Origin: Catonia carolina
Lineage: Eukaryota; Arthropoda; Insecta; Hemiptera; Achilidae
Length of the DNA stretch: 64,000 bases
Assembly (NCBI GenBank): GCA_035578175.1
Contig: JAQMRL010000004.1
Location: forward strand, 76,237,901-76,301,900
Direction: 5' to 3'
Positions 1 to 8,985 of this stretch are shown here, one piece after another; positions within the stretch are counted from its first letter, which is position 1, and every line of letters starts with the position of its first letter. Under the pieces are notes generated by a model, which saw only the letters and a list, made by a program, of their open reading frames with translations, did no database searches and was not told the DNA's origin. Position numbers and translations under genes: made by a program.

Positions 1-2
1 AA

Positions 3-413
3 TTGAACTTGCATCGAGTTGCAGCAAAGTTTGTTCCCCATTTGATGACGGAACAGCAAAAAAAACATCGAGTGGACGTTTGTCGGCAACTTCTCGAACA
101 AGCAAACGATGATGCAACATTCATGCAAAGGATCATAACGGGAGATGAAAGTTGGGTTTACGGCTACGACATTGAGACAAAAGTGCAATCGTCACAATGG
201 GTTGGCAAAGGATCTCCACGCCCCAAGAAAGCACGTCTTTCCCGATCCAATGTCGCCGGCCGCATTGGCGCAGTTGGTAACGTGCTCGCCTCTCATCATG
301 CGGTCTTGGGTTCGAATCCCATTCAGGCATGGCATTTTTTCATACGTTACAAAATATCATTTCACCCTTCACCGTCTACATTAGCAGTAATTGCAAAACA
401 GTCGGACGTTAAA

Positions 414-467
<54 letters not shown>

Positions 468-894
468 ATCACTGTTTTTTCGACTTTAACGGAATTGTGC
501 ATTTTGAGTTTTTGCCTCATGGTGTAAGAGTGAATCGTGTATATTATCAAGGCGTTTTAAAACGGTTACGTGAAAAAATTCGCAAAAAGCGACCTCAGTT
601 GTGGAAAGACAACTCATGGTTACTCCATCATGACAATGCGCCCGCGCATTCAGCTTTGTCAGTTCGTCAGTTTTGTGCCAAAAATCAGATGACTGTCATC
701 CCGCAGCCTCCATACTCACCAGATCTGGCTCCTTGTGATTTTTTTTATTCCCAAAATTAAAATCGGTGATGAAAGGACGCCGTTTCGAGACTGTTGATGA
801 CATTAAAGAAAATTCGTCATATACCTTGAAGGATATCTCAAAGGAAGCTATCCAGGAGTGTTTTGAAACATCGCTGGGAAAAGTGTGTGAATAG
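3..894 (+). pseudogene. mariner transposase, broken
   Basis: DDE transposase remnant that in intact form cuts and rejoins element ends in the nucleus. The piece from base 3 contains the end of the helix-turn-helix region and the first catalytic region (TGDESWVYGYD). After the SINE, protein similarity resumes near 467. HHDNAPAHS and PDLAPCDF then give the second and third aspartates with 34 residues between them, the mariner DD34D spacing. Frameshifts lie in T-runs just after the SINE and near 738 (after CDFF). In the shifted frame the C-terminus continues to a TAG at 892-894. The N-terminus is outside the window. Confidence 0.85.
255..466 (+). mobile_element. SINE-t1 (tRNA-derived SINE) inside mariner
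   Basis: The tRNA-like head has a pol III box A (TGGCGCAGTTGG) and a perfect box B (GGTTCGAATCC). A tail region follows, ending GTCGGACGTTAAAC and a run of about 50 A. The insertion splits the mariner transposase right after its SRSNV segment. The family recurs at 24028, 25927, 30366 and 33707. The anticodon-loop position reads CAT, but the stem pairs poorly, so I do not assign the parent tRNA. Confidence 0.85.
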
Positions 895-1000
895 GGGAAG
901 GGAGTACTTTGAAGGTGACAAGGACGAATAATAGACTATGTAAAATTAATAATAAAGATTTAAAATCAAAAGTTCGGTTATTATTTGAACAGCCCTCGTA

Positions 1001-1296
1001 CGTATGTTCACTGAACAAAATTCGAACAACTGTATGACAAACATCAATGCTATCATATTAAAAATTAAAGTGCAGTTCACCGCCTTTTCAATCACGTTGA
1101 ATCTATCATATTGAACAATGGAATTGATAAAAAACAGAAAGCCAGTCTACTTCCTTCAATGTTTAATTTCATTGAACAATTCGGTTGAAATGCAATCTAC
1201 ACTATTAAATTTCATTGATACAAATAAATTGAACGGTTTATATTCGGCTTTAGTCTACCTCTACCTTAAATTAGTGTTGCCACTCACACTACTTTA
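1001..1296. other. spacer, nothing recognised
   Basis: AT-rich DNA between two mariners. The open frame at 1118-1381 has no family resemblance and runs into the end of the next element. Confidence 0.5.
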
Positions 1297-2236
1297 CGAG
1301 GTGTGGCTATTAAATAACGAGACTGACGTTGTAAAAAATGTTATTTTAATTTTATACATAATCACTTATTATCACCTTTAATATACTCCTTCTCTATCCC
1401 TACAACGTTCTATGCGAATTTTCCGTTGTTGAAAACAGTGCTGGAAGTCATCTTCTGTCAGCTCCTTCATGACTTGTGCCGCTTTCTGTTTTACAGCTTC
1501 CACAGACTCAAATGTTATCCCTTTTAATGCAGATTTCACCTTAGGGAACTGGTAGAAGTCACATGGTGCAAGATCTGGTGAATAAGGTGGATATTCTAAC
1601 ACTGAGATGCTGTACTTTGCTAGAAACCTCTTGACAGATAACGCGGAATGAGCTGGCGCATTGTCTTGGTGGAGAACCCATGATTTGCCCTTCCACATTT
1701 CGAGACGTTTTTCCTTTCTCTTTAACGTAGTTTAGAAAGTACCTCAAGGTAGTAATAATGATTAATTGTTTGACCTTCAGGAACGCAGTGAAGGTGCACA
1801 ATCCCATGGATAACAAAAAAAAAAAAACAATCAGCATTGCTTTAAATTTTGACCTGCTCATTCGAGCTTTTCTGGCTCTCGGTGAAGTTCGGCTCTTCCA
1901 GTGCATGGATTAGCGCTTCGTTTCCGGATCATAAGAAGAAAAACCACGTTTCATCACATGTTATTATCGTTTGCAAAAACTTTGGGTTATTTTCAATCGC
2001 GTACAAAGTGTCAGTACAAAAATCTTTGCGAGCTTCATTTCAAACAATATTGAGCGGCACGTGTCCTGAAAGAGCTGACAGAAGATGACTTCCAGCACTG
2101 TTTCCAACAATGGAAAATTTGCATGGAACGTTGTAGGAATAGAGAAGGAGTGTATATTGAAAGTGACAATAAGTGATTATGTATGAAATTAATTTTTTTT
2201 ACAACGTCAGTTTCGTAACTTAATACCCACATCTCG
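1297..2236 (-). mobile_element. palindromic mariner derivative, copy A
   Basis: Flanked by TA at 1295-1296 and 2237-2238. Both ends are the same 3' end of a mariner. From 1297 the minus strand carries the transposase body back to about 2051. From 2054 to 2236 an inverted copy of the C-terminal 180 bp and its TIR follows on the plus strand. The N-terminal half and original left TIR are therefore replaced by a second, inverted right end. The internal junction (GAGCGGCACGTGTCC) recurs in the copy at 54101-55043. Confidence 0.8.
1378..2045 (-). pseudogene. mariner transposase, N-terminal half missing
   Basis: Minus-strand coding remnant. It shows the first catalytic region (CDETWFF near 1945), the MHWKSRTSPRARKARMSRS segment near 1900, HQDNAPAHS, and PDLAPCDFY with DD34D spacing. 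It ends in ELTEDDFQHCFQQ and a stop at 1378. A frameshift lies between about 1680 and 1740. The helix-turn-helix DNA-binding part is absent because the palindromic junction comes just upstream of the first aspartate. Probably mobilised only by a related full-length mariner. Confidence 0.8.
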
Positions 2237-2238
2237 TA

Positions 2239-2966
2239 CACGTCACTATGTGTCGATTGGAGGAGAATGACGGGAGGCAAAGTAGGAATATATCTACCTA
2301 CTCTCTTCCCACATGACAAAATATATGCTCCGTCTAACATTATTTACATTACAATTAAATTTATTTATTTATAACACACTTTCATTCATGCAAATATAAA
2401 TAACACATTGTATTATTATACAAGAACAATCATCTTATTTCCATTTGTTTGTCAGTCCTATAAGAGAATGAATCTATCTCATTAAACGTTAAAGAAAATA
2501 CGATTATAATATTAGGATTAAGTGTGAGAATTTCGGTTTAAGATTAAATGTTGAACTTAGCCATTATATATATTTCCTTTCAGAACATCCATCTTGAATG
2601 TTGTAAATTTCCTCCATCTTATATTACTTTGTCTTATAAACTTTCAAGTTATCTGAAAAGCTTTACAATCAATAGAATTCGTATAAGTCTTTGAGTAGAA
2701 CCAAGTTGAAGCAGTCTCATTTACAATTCGATTTCATTTGCTTAGTTCTAAATTCATGATTTATTTAGCTGCGTTACGTACATTCGTACGTACGTGCCAC
2801 ATTTATATAATCGTACATTCAAATCCGTCTGTTTAGAAAACACACGGTGATTCAGAAACTGTGTTACACTTTATTATTTGTTTTTTTCTTTTTTTTTAAT
2901 TTTTAAAGCCACATAGGACTACGTAAGTTCATCAAACTAAAAAAAGCTCATTTCAATGTTTGCGGT
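2239..2966. other. AT-rich spacer
   Basis: No coding similarity or repeat shared with the rest of the window. Includes T-rich and ACGTACG-type simple sequence near 2775-2800. Confidence 0.5.
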
Positions 2967-3545
2967 TCAATTTTTCAGTTTTTGGAGTCCTTTCCTGATG
3001 TTTCCTTCTTTGAACTTCCTCCAGTATTCCCTCAATCCATCCGATCTTCTCTGCCGTTCCTTGTCAGAATACATAACTGTCTGTCGTTTCGTCGGTTTCT
3101 GCTGTTTAAGTCTTGTGGTCTTCAGCCTGTGGTAATTTCCGGATTTTGTTTTGAGGTCCTGAAGTGAGATTTGGAGCCCGTCCATGTCCTCCTTAATTTC
3201 CCTGATCCAGTGGGGCTGAGTTTTTCTGTTAAGGAAAAAGTTGATGATTTGTTTTGAGATTCTGGAAGAGTCGGTCCTCAAGAGATTTCCAAAGAAGGAA
3301 ATTCTTTTTTTCCTCATCTGGTCTGCTAGAGGTTCAGCATTTCTGTAAAATTCTTCTTTCGAGACGGGTTTCCATATCCCATAAGAGAAACATCTTTTGT
3401 TCAGGCATCTCCTGATGATCCGACGCTCCAATTTTGAGATTCTGTGCTCCGTGTTTATCTTCCTGAGACTAAAGATTGTTTCGCTGCTGTATGTGATCTC
3501 CGGAAGAATCACGGTGTTGTAATGCCGGCGTATGTATAATATATA
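2967..3545 (-). pseudogene. non-LTR retrotransposon, C-terminal end of RT protein
   Basis: The minus-strand frame contains YSSETIFSL, then a block of the type KLERRIIRRCLN, then FGNLLRTDSSRISKQI and WIREIKEDM. These match the region downstream of the reverse transcriptase domain in RTE-like LINE proteins. The catalytic RT domain is not present, so this is a 5'-truncated copy. A related tail lies at 23087-23541 on the plus strand. The similarity begins at about 3520; codons upstream of that are unsupported. The LTR at 3573 begins just beyond its 5' end. Confidence 0.65.
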
Positions 3546-3654
3546 TAGACTATAATATGACAATATATGTATTGTCGCCGCCTGCCCTTCCAATATTAGC
3601 GTCTACACACACTCCCACTACATGCCTACAGCCTCTCCCCACCACCTTGAGAGG

Positions 3655-3690
3655 TATTTAAGAGAACGCTCTCGCCCGCGAAAGTCACTC
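3655..3690 (+). promoter_or_regulatory. LTR-H core promoter
   Basis: TATTTAAG at 3655-3662 is followed about 30 bp later by TCACTC at 3685-3690, close to an arthropod initiator. The spacing fits a pol II start near 3687, which would set the U3/R border. Confidence 0.5.
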
Positions 3691-4040
3691 TTCACTCAAC
3701 TCGCAAGCGGAGAAGAACGAAGAAAGAAGAGCTCCCGACTGAAGAGGACGAGCCCAGCCGAGACCAGACGCACCATCCCTGGTCTACGCTACCGGTGGCG
3801 GACGCTACATTCCCGCACCGGTCAGCCTTCGCCGACCCGGAGAGAGCCGCCTCGGCTGCGCTATCGGCAGACGGCCTACGCCGACCCGACACTGCGGGGC
3901 TCTGGGGGCCACCACTGCCACGCTGCATTAGGGAACCAACTGTCGCTGAGGGAAGGCTAAGCCTGAACCCGGTAGCCGAGCCGTCACTCTTCGGGCTCCG
4001 CTTCCATCACGCCGGCTCGCCGCTTCCGACCACCAACAAC

Positions 4041-4060
4041 GGCCCTTTTCAGGGCCACCA
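4041..4060 (+). terminator. histone-type 3' processing stem-loop in LTR-H
   Basis: GGCCCTTTTCAGGGCC forms a 6-bp stem with a TTTC loop, preceded by CAACAAC and followed by ACCA. This matches the metazoan replication-dependent histone hairpin (GGYYYT, four-base pyrimidine-rich loop, ARRRCC, then ACCCA). A moderately purine-rich AAACAAGG lies about 12 bases downstream, where a U7 snRNP target would be. The position near the LTR 3' end suggests it replaces a poly(A) signal; that role is inferred. Confidence 0.6.
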
Positions 4061-4120
4061 ATTTTATAAACAAGGTTTAGCCACGTGTCGTCGGCCCCGG
4101 TCGGCGACAGTATATATACC

Positions 4121-4243
4121 GTGGAGAGATGACTTGAATGCTAGTATGAGATGAAGTTGGGAACAGGAAAGGTTGTCCTATTTATAAGGACTAGCTTTTA
4201 TTCCCCACTTCGTCTCACACTAGAATTCAAGTCATCTCTCCAC
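4121..4243. repeat. 123-bp imperfect palindrome (hairpin)
   Basis: Outer arms GTGGAGAGATGACTTGAAT (4121-4139) and its inverse (4225-4243) pair perfectly. The next 24 bp pair with about four mismatches. The centre GTCCT...AGGAC (4175-4191) is itself palindromic. All pairs share one centre near 4182, so there are no indels in the outer arms. It could be a small fold-back MITE or a hairpin-RNA source. LTR-H is inserted 11 bp to its left. Confidence 0.65.
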
Positions 4244-5042
4244 ATACATCATATAAGAGAAAAAATGTGGAGTAGGTAATGGGAAGGTCATGCTACTGCA
4301 TGCAATGCAAACTGGAGAATGACAAGAAATTATCTTGGAGTGGCCAGGGAAAACTGTGTATATCGTACGATATACTTTATTTTTTTATATACTCGTACAA
4401 CCGCACTTACACACTTTAATATTTATGTTGGTTTTTATTCTTTTAACTGTTTAGAAAGTTCTAGAACAATCTGTTTGGAACGTTTTTAAAGATTAGCTTA
4501 GCAACTTATACAAATTGGGTGGGTACTAATAAATCGTGGATGAGTCATGTTCTATATTTTGTGCTGTTAAGTTGCAAAAAGTTTTGTTTCATTCATAGTT
4601 TTGTTATCTTGGTTATTTTATAATAAAAAATTTTTTTGCTGCAACGTTAGCAGACTATTATCTTGACGAATAAAATGATAGAGCTTCCAAAAATGTCTAC
4701 AGTTACGAAATCAAAATTACACAATAGGAAATATATTATTCAAAGGGATGATAAAAGGAAGAAAAAAGGTATTTCAATTATTTTTTTATATTAAAAACCT
4801 AATAGTGTTTAGTTACTTTTCTGCAGAGCTATGCAGGATTACGAACCCTGCAATTGTTCCGAATGATGCAACGGTTTTAATGATGTCCAACTTCCGACTG
4901 AAGAAGAACGCAAGTTGTAAAGACTATCAAAGAATTAGGAAATTTTATAAGGGTGGTTGCTAATAAAATAAAATGAAATATCACACCTTACTAAAATAAT
5001 GAAGATAAATTGAATTTAAAAGGATTAGAAAATCTCACATAA
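4244..5042. other. AT-rich spacer
   Basis: No coding similarity found. Contains an exact 18-bp palindrome at 4358-4375 (GTATATCGTACGATATAC). Confidence 0.5.
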
Positions 5043-5794
5043 AGGGTGATTCAAAAAGAGCGCCGGTTTTTAAACGGCTGGTAAATTTTTGTTTATCGGT
5101 TGGCAACATTGTTTGACCTCATTTCTATTTTGGAGAACATTCCGATTGACGATTCAGTTGTAGTTTCTCTTGTATGCACAGCGAGTGACAGTTTGGTGCG
5201 GCTTTTGGTCGGGCGGTGTCATCGGCCCTTACTTTTTTGAAAATCAAGAAGGACAAGCCGTGACAGTAAATGGAGACCGATACCGTACGATGATTAGGGA
5301 GTTTTTGTGGCGTCATTTGGATGGAATGGACATTGACGAGTTGTGGTTTCAGCAGGATGGTGCCACCTGTCACGCTGCACGAGAAACAATGTTGTTGCTC
5401 CGTGAACGGTTCCGGGATCGCATCATTTCTCGTAATTCCGACCATCAATGGCTACCAAGGTCGTGTGACTTGACACCTTGTGACTTTCCTCTTTGGGGTC
5501 ATCTGAAGTCATTGGTGTATGCCAATAAACCCCGAAACATCAATGACTTGAAGGAGGAAATTCGACGGGTTATCGGGCAAATGGAAGTCGAAACTTGTCG
5601 TGCAGTAATATCCAATTTCATGGACAGAGTTGATGCGTGCCAGCGTAGTAGAGGAGGACACATGCATGACATCATTTTTCATACATGAAATCGGAAGGTA
5701 AGATGAACTTGTTGATGTATTTATTTTCAGTTTTTCAATAAAATAAATCTCTTAATTTGATATATCAAAACCGGCGCTCTTTTTGAATCACCCT
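5043..5794 (+). mobile_element. DD41D-type Tc1/mariner element, internally deleted
   Basis: Perfect 28-bp terminal inverted repeats: AGGGTGATTCAAAAAGAGCG onward at 5043-5070 and the inverse at 5767-5794. Only about 100 bp separate the left TIR from the middle of the transposase, so the N-terminal half is deleted. The right side is full, with 3' UTR. The identical TIRs imply fairly recent movement, presumably using enzyme from another copy. Confidence 0.8.
5170..5688 (+). pseudogene. Tc1/mariner-superfamily transposase, C-terminal half
   Basis: 172 open codons. The start codon is not the real one: homologous proteins continue upstream of QRVTVWCGFWSGGVIGPYFF. The catalytic block WFQQDGATCHAA and the later CDLTPCDF carry the second and third acidic residues with 41 residues between them, the DD41D arrangement. 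The first aspartate and the N-terminal helix-turn-helix (DUF4817-like in this group) are missing. The open frame stops at 5686-5688. A separate N-terminal fragment of this kind of transposase occurs on the minus strand at 6280-7376. Confidence 0.75.
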
Positions 5795-6113
5795 ATATTT
5801 CGAACGGTTTAAAAATTGTAACATTTTAACAGAATCACCCTGTATATATATAACATCACTCAGAAACGCACAAACGCTTACGTACAACGTCACTTCGTTT
5901 CTTCTATTAAAAACTTGCGCTATCTTCACAAGATGGTGTTCAATTGAATAGAACCCTAATTAATTTCGAGCTTTAAACTTCAACTTAAATTGATCAAAAT
6001 CTAAATGTATATATTGCTTTTATAACTTTATTAGTCGACATCTGAATAAATTATTGGTTTAACAAATCAAACAAAAAATTTATCTAAACACACCTTATTA
6101 TAAATTTACTAAT
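5795..6113. other. spacer with a lone TIR-like end
   Basis: AGAATCACCCTGTATA near 5830-5845 resembles the right end of another ACAGGGTGATTC element, such as the palindrome at 28865, but no matching left end was found nearby. Confidence 0.4.
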
Positions 6114-6158
6114 GATTAGTTTACTGAATCCTGAATCCAGGATTCAGGATTAGTTTAC
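6114..6158. repeat. 23-bp insertion with 11-bp target duplication
   Basis: GATTAGTTTAC occurs at 6114-6124 and again at 6148-6158. Between them lies TGAATCCTGAATCCAGGATTCAG, an inverted pair of the heptamer GGATTCA. That heptamer is the 3' tail repeat of the Jockey-type LINE at 47214-48364. This looks like a minimal LINE insertion consisting only of tail sequence in both orientations. Confidence 0.65.
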
Positions 6159-6279
6159 ACTAATACAATTGAAGTAGCGTTTGTTTATTTTTTGTTTGTA
6201 CGAGTTAATCTTGGAAACTACTTTCTGTAGTAAATTAAAAAAGTGTACATTTATTTTTCCAAGAAAATAATAATGATTT

Positions 6280-7376
6280 GAAACATTTCCTATCGGATCA
6301 TTTTGCGGAATATAATTACGAAATGCGCGCTGCGCGAATACGTAACTAATTATTTTTACTTTCTCTTGCCTTTATGAATATGTAGGACGGAAAGTATTGT
6401 TTTCATGTCGATTTTTCGAAATCGAGTTTTCACCGGATCTTTACGTTTTCAGACCCCCTGAACCCAAAAAACATGTTTTTGGCGATTGTTCTAAGTGTGT
6501 GTCTGTGTGTGTATGTGTGTGTGCGCGTGTGTGCGTGTGCTTGTGAACAAAATATCTCAAGAATGGAACATCGTACGAACTTGAAACTTGAAACTTAAGT
6601 TACATATCACTACCGGACCCGACACGAATATTTTCATCAATATCGGTTAACCGGAAGTAGTAGTTTATTCGTATAATTTTTCGCTTTTTTGCGATTTTCT
6701 CAAAAACTGGTTCTACGATTTTTTTTAAAAATCGCCTGGTTTACTCAATTTTTTATTCTCTACAAGATAGGGTAGGCGCCATGTTTGCTGAAATTCTCGG
6801 TGAGGCTGTTTCTACGTAAAAAAAGTGTATTTTTAAGATTACGGCTTTAATATGTATTATAGTGTAAAAATGTATGTAATAAAAAATATAGAGAATTTTA
6901 AATTCTACAACTTTGATTTCAAACATTTTTTTGTATAACGTTTAGTTTAGCGGTAATTAGCGATTTTCTGTTTTTTCTCACGAAAACGTGTGAAAAATCG
7001 AATTTTTTAAGATTTCGGCCTTAGTATGCATTTTTCGACAAAAGTGTATATAATAAAATTTATAGTAATTTAAAAGATCTACAACTTTTATTTAGAGCAT
7101 TTTTCTCTACAGAGCATTGTTTAGTGTGAAAGAGTGATTTTCCGTATTTTTAAGCCAAACTGAGGTTGATTTTCATTTTGCGTCTTTCACTCATGATTAA
7201 AATTAGGTTATGTATTGAGGTTAGTTTTTTGTTTATTTCTAATGTTTTATAACTAATGTTAGGTTATATTGGTCATTATTTGCATTGGCAAGAGAAAGTT
7301 GTGTAAGTGTTTCACACCAGATTTTTATAATACGCTTTAACTTCGTATGCTTGTTGTGCACCGCTCCACGACTCCA
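6280..7376 (-). pseudogene. Tc1/mariner (DD41D group) transposase N-terminus, split by HLR copy 1
   Basis: Read on the minus strand. ATG at 7376 starts MESWSGAQQAYEVKAYYKN. HLR copy 1 intervenes, and the protein resumes left of 6358 with SYVFAQRAFRNYIPQNDP after a small frameshift. This is the DUF4817-type helix-turn-helix found at the start of such transposases. Nothing beyond about 6280 is recognisable. The join confirms the exact ends of the HLR element. Confidence 0.6.
6358..7326 (+). mobile_element. HLR copy 1 (Helentron-like repeat, full length)
   Basis: Starts ACTTTCTCTTGCC, has a CCTATAT/ATGTAGG-like left hairpin, a (GT)n tract at about 6494-6545, and ends GGCAAGAGAAAGT plus a GTGTAAGTGTTTCACAC hairpin and CAGATTTTT. 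The 13-bp subterminal inverted repeat, microsatellite core and 3' hairpin are the layout of Drosophila DINE-1/HINE non-autonomous Helentrons. It carries no ORF. It splits a transposase gene: the flanks join cleanly at TTTTT with no duplication. The interior is dense in short hairpins such as CGATTTTTCGAAATCG. Confidence 0.85.
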
Positions 7377-7497
7377 TTGGAATTAAATGGTAAAACAGAC
7401 GCTTCAAGATGGCGGTAGTCTGATTCTCCTAGCCAAACTACAGGAGACTATACGGAGTGTTGCCAAATCGCCCGATTCACTGCCTCACCCGTTATAT

Positions 7498-7625
7498 GAT
7501 TTTGGATAGTTTTCTGCAAATCTGCTCAAACAGACGATTCATTTGAGTCCACTTCGGGAAAAATCAATGAAGGTGTTTAGGTGGTTAAAATCGTGTTGAA
7601 AAGAAACCTGCTCGCTATTAATAGC
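7498..7625 (-). repeat. Helitron 5'-end repeat, second copy
   Basis: About 88 percent identical by eye to 9491-9613 in the same orientation. Both end TATTAATAGCGAGCAG when read on the minus strand. It starts immediately downstream of the Helitron 3' terminus at 7629, so two Helitrons lie head to tail. Confidence 0.65.
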
Positions 7626-7640
7626 CTACTAGGTGAACCT

Positions 7641-7658
7641 GTGTGGGAAAACCCGCAC
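7641..7658 (-). other. Helitron 3' terminal hairpin
   Basis: GTGTGGG and CCCGCAC pair over seven positions with one mismatch/wobble around an AAAA loop (TTTT on the coding strand). It sits 9 bp before the CTAG end, where Helitrons carry their termination hairpin. Confidence 0.65.
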
Positions 7659-7676
7659 AAAAGTGTAAATTTGTTT

Positions 7677-8985
7677 TTATAGAACTTCTCTGCAAACAAT
7701 ATTTTTACTTTCTCTTGCCTATATGAATATATAGGAAGGAAAGTATTGTTTTCATGTCGATTTTTCGAAATCGAGTTTTCACCGGATCTATACGTTTTCA
7801 GACCCCCTGAACCCAAAAAACATGTTTTTAGCGATTGGTCTGTGTGTGTGTCTGTGTGTGTGTGTGTGTGTGTGTGTCTGTGTGTGAACAGAATATCTCA
7901 AGAACGGAACATCGTACGAACTTGAAACTTGAAACTTAAGTTACATAACACTACCGGACGCGACACGAACATTTTCATCAAAATCGGTCAACCGGAAGTA
8001 GTAGTTTATTCGTATAATTTTTCAGTTTTTTGCGATTTTCTCAAAAACTGGTCCTACGATTTTTTTTAAAATCGCCTATTTTACTCAATTTTTTATTCTC
8101 TACAAGATAGGGTAGGCGCCATGTTTGCTGAAATTCTCGGTGAGGCTGTTTTCACGTAAAAACGTTGTTTTTTTAAGATTACGGCTTTAATATAAATTTT
8201 AGCGCAAAAACTTATATAATAAAAGTTGTAGAGAATTTAAAAACCTACAACTTCTGTTTCAAACATTTTTTTGTATAACGCTTAGTTTAGCGGTAATTTG
8301 CTATTTTCTGTTTTTTTCTCACGAAAACGTGAGAAAAATCGATTTTTTTAACATTTCGGTCTTAGTATGCATTTTACGACAAAAGTGTATAAAATTAAAT
8401 TTATAGAAAATTAAAAGATCTACAACTTTTGTTTAGAGCATTTTTCTCTACAGAGCCTAGTTTAGCGTGAAAGCGTGATTTTCCGTATTTTTAAGCCAAA
8501 CTGAGTTCGATTGTCATTTTGCGTCATTCACTCATGATTAAAATAAGGTTATGTTTTTGAGGTTAGTTTTTGTTCATTTCTAATGTTTTAATACTAATGT
8601 TAGGTTTATTGTTAATTATTTGCATTGGCAAGAGAAAGTTGTGTGAGTGTTTCACACCAGATTTTTTGTTTTATTGTTGTGTGGCATTACTTGAACGTTT
8701 AGGCTATCAAATGATCTGACACGTGACATAGCAACGTACAATTGTCCATGTGAAAATACCGGCTGTGGCAGATAAAGGCCAACTTTGTTGAATGTTTGGC
8801 CTTGGGATTTATTTATTGTAATCGAAAATGCTAAACGGATGGGGAACTGTCTTCTCTTAAATGTAAATGGCAAAGTACCATTCGAAGGGGTTAGATCTAA
8901 CCGCGGTAGTAAAACCCTTCTGCCTTTGGCTGCCCCTGTTATGACTTCTAAATCAAGAAAATTTCGTACATTCTTAGATTCTTAG
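7677..8985 (-). pseudogene. Helitron PIF1-type helicase C-terminus, split by HLR copy 2
   Basis: Minus strand. From about 8985 the frame reads [20 protein letters not shown], then [20 protein letters not shown], then [18 protein letters not shown]. This is the C-terminal superfamily 1 helicase region of Helitron Rep-Hel, with the conserved INKSQGQT and SRVRS motifs. It reaches NNKTKN at 8667, where HLR copy 2 is inserted. Beyond the HLR the frame resumes with IVCREVL and a TAA at 7679-7677, so the original C-terminus is recovered exactly. The replicase (HUH) domain and Walker motifs are absent. Confidence 0.8.
7707..8666 (+). mobile_element. HLR copy 2, full length, inside helicase
   Basis: Complete copy with a (GT)n/(TCTG) tract at 7840-7886. 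The host helicase codons are restored if exactly ACTTTC...AGATTTTT is removed, which fixes the element ends and shows zero duplicated bases. Very similar to the copy at 26304-27290; both share CATTTTGCGTCATTCACTC and a GAGTTCGATTG variant. Confidence 0.88.

Larger units (their letters stand above)
1..1000 (+). mobile_element. mariner (DD34D) element, 5' end outside window
   Basis: Right part of a mariner-type DNA transposon; its left end lies before base 1. The 3' end reads TTTGAACAGCCCTCG and is followed by TA at 999-1000, the mariner target dinucleotide. The coding part is split by a SINE at 255-466 and by poly-T frameshifts, so it cannot make transposase. It differs from the other mariner family in the window, whose ends begin CGAGGTGTGG. 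Confidence 0.85.
3569..4113 (+). mobile_element. solo LTR (LTR-H) with 4-bp duplication
   Basis: The 537-bp LTR is 3573-4109. It starts TGTCGCCG and ends with the exact inverse CGGCGACA, giving canonical TG...CA ends. It is flanked by GTAT at 3569-3572 and 4110-4113. It is markedly GC-rich against its AT-rich surroundings. A TATA-like box and initiator lie in the first quarter. There is no AATAAA; 53 bp before the end sits a hairpin identical in form to the histone mRNA 3' stem-loop. No internal retrotransposon region remains, so this is a solo LTR from recombination between two LTRs. A 4-bp duplication suits Gypsy-type integrases, but the clade is not determined. Confidence 0.8.

Noticed and set aside
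255..330. Possible tRNA gene
   Set aside because: The head has boxes A and B but the anticodon stem does not pair properly, and it continues into a SINE body with a poly(A) tail, as do four other copies.
3622..4154. GC-rich open frames of 78-119 codons as a protein gene
   Set aside because: They lie on both strands inside the solo LTR; absence of stops follows from GC richness, and no domain is recognisable.
5829..5845. Right end of an element containing 5043-5794
   Set aside because: Only a short AATCACCCTGTATA match; no paired left end nearby.
7326..7376. Start of the Helitron protein at the ATG at 7376
   Set aside because: The peptide and its continuation left of the HLR (AQRAFRNYIPQNDP) match a DUF4817-type transposase start, not Helitron Rep.
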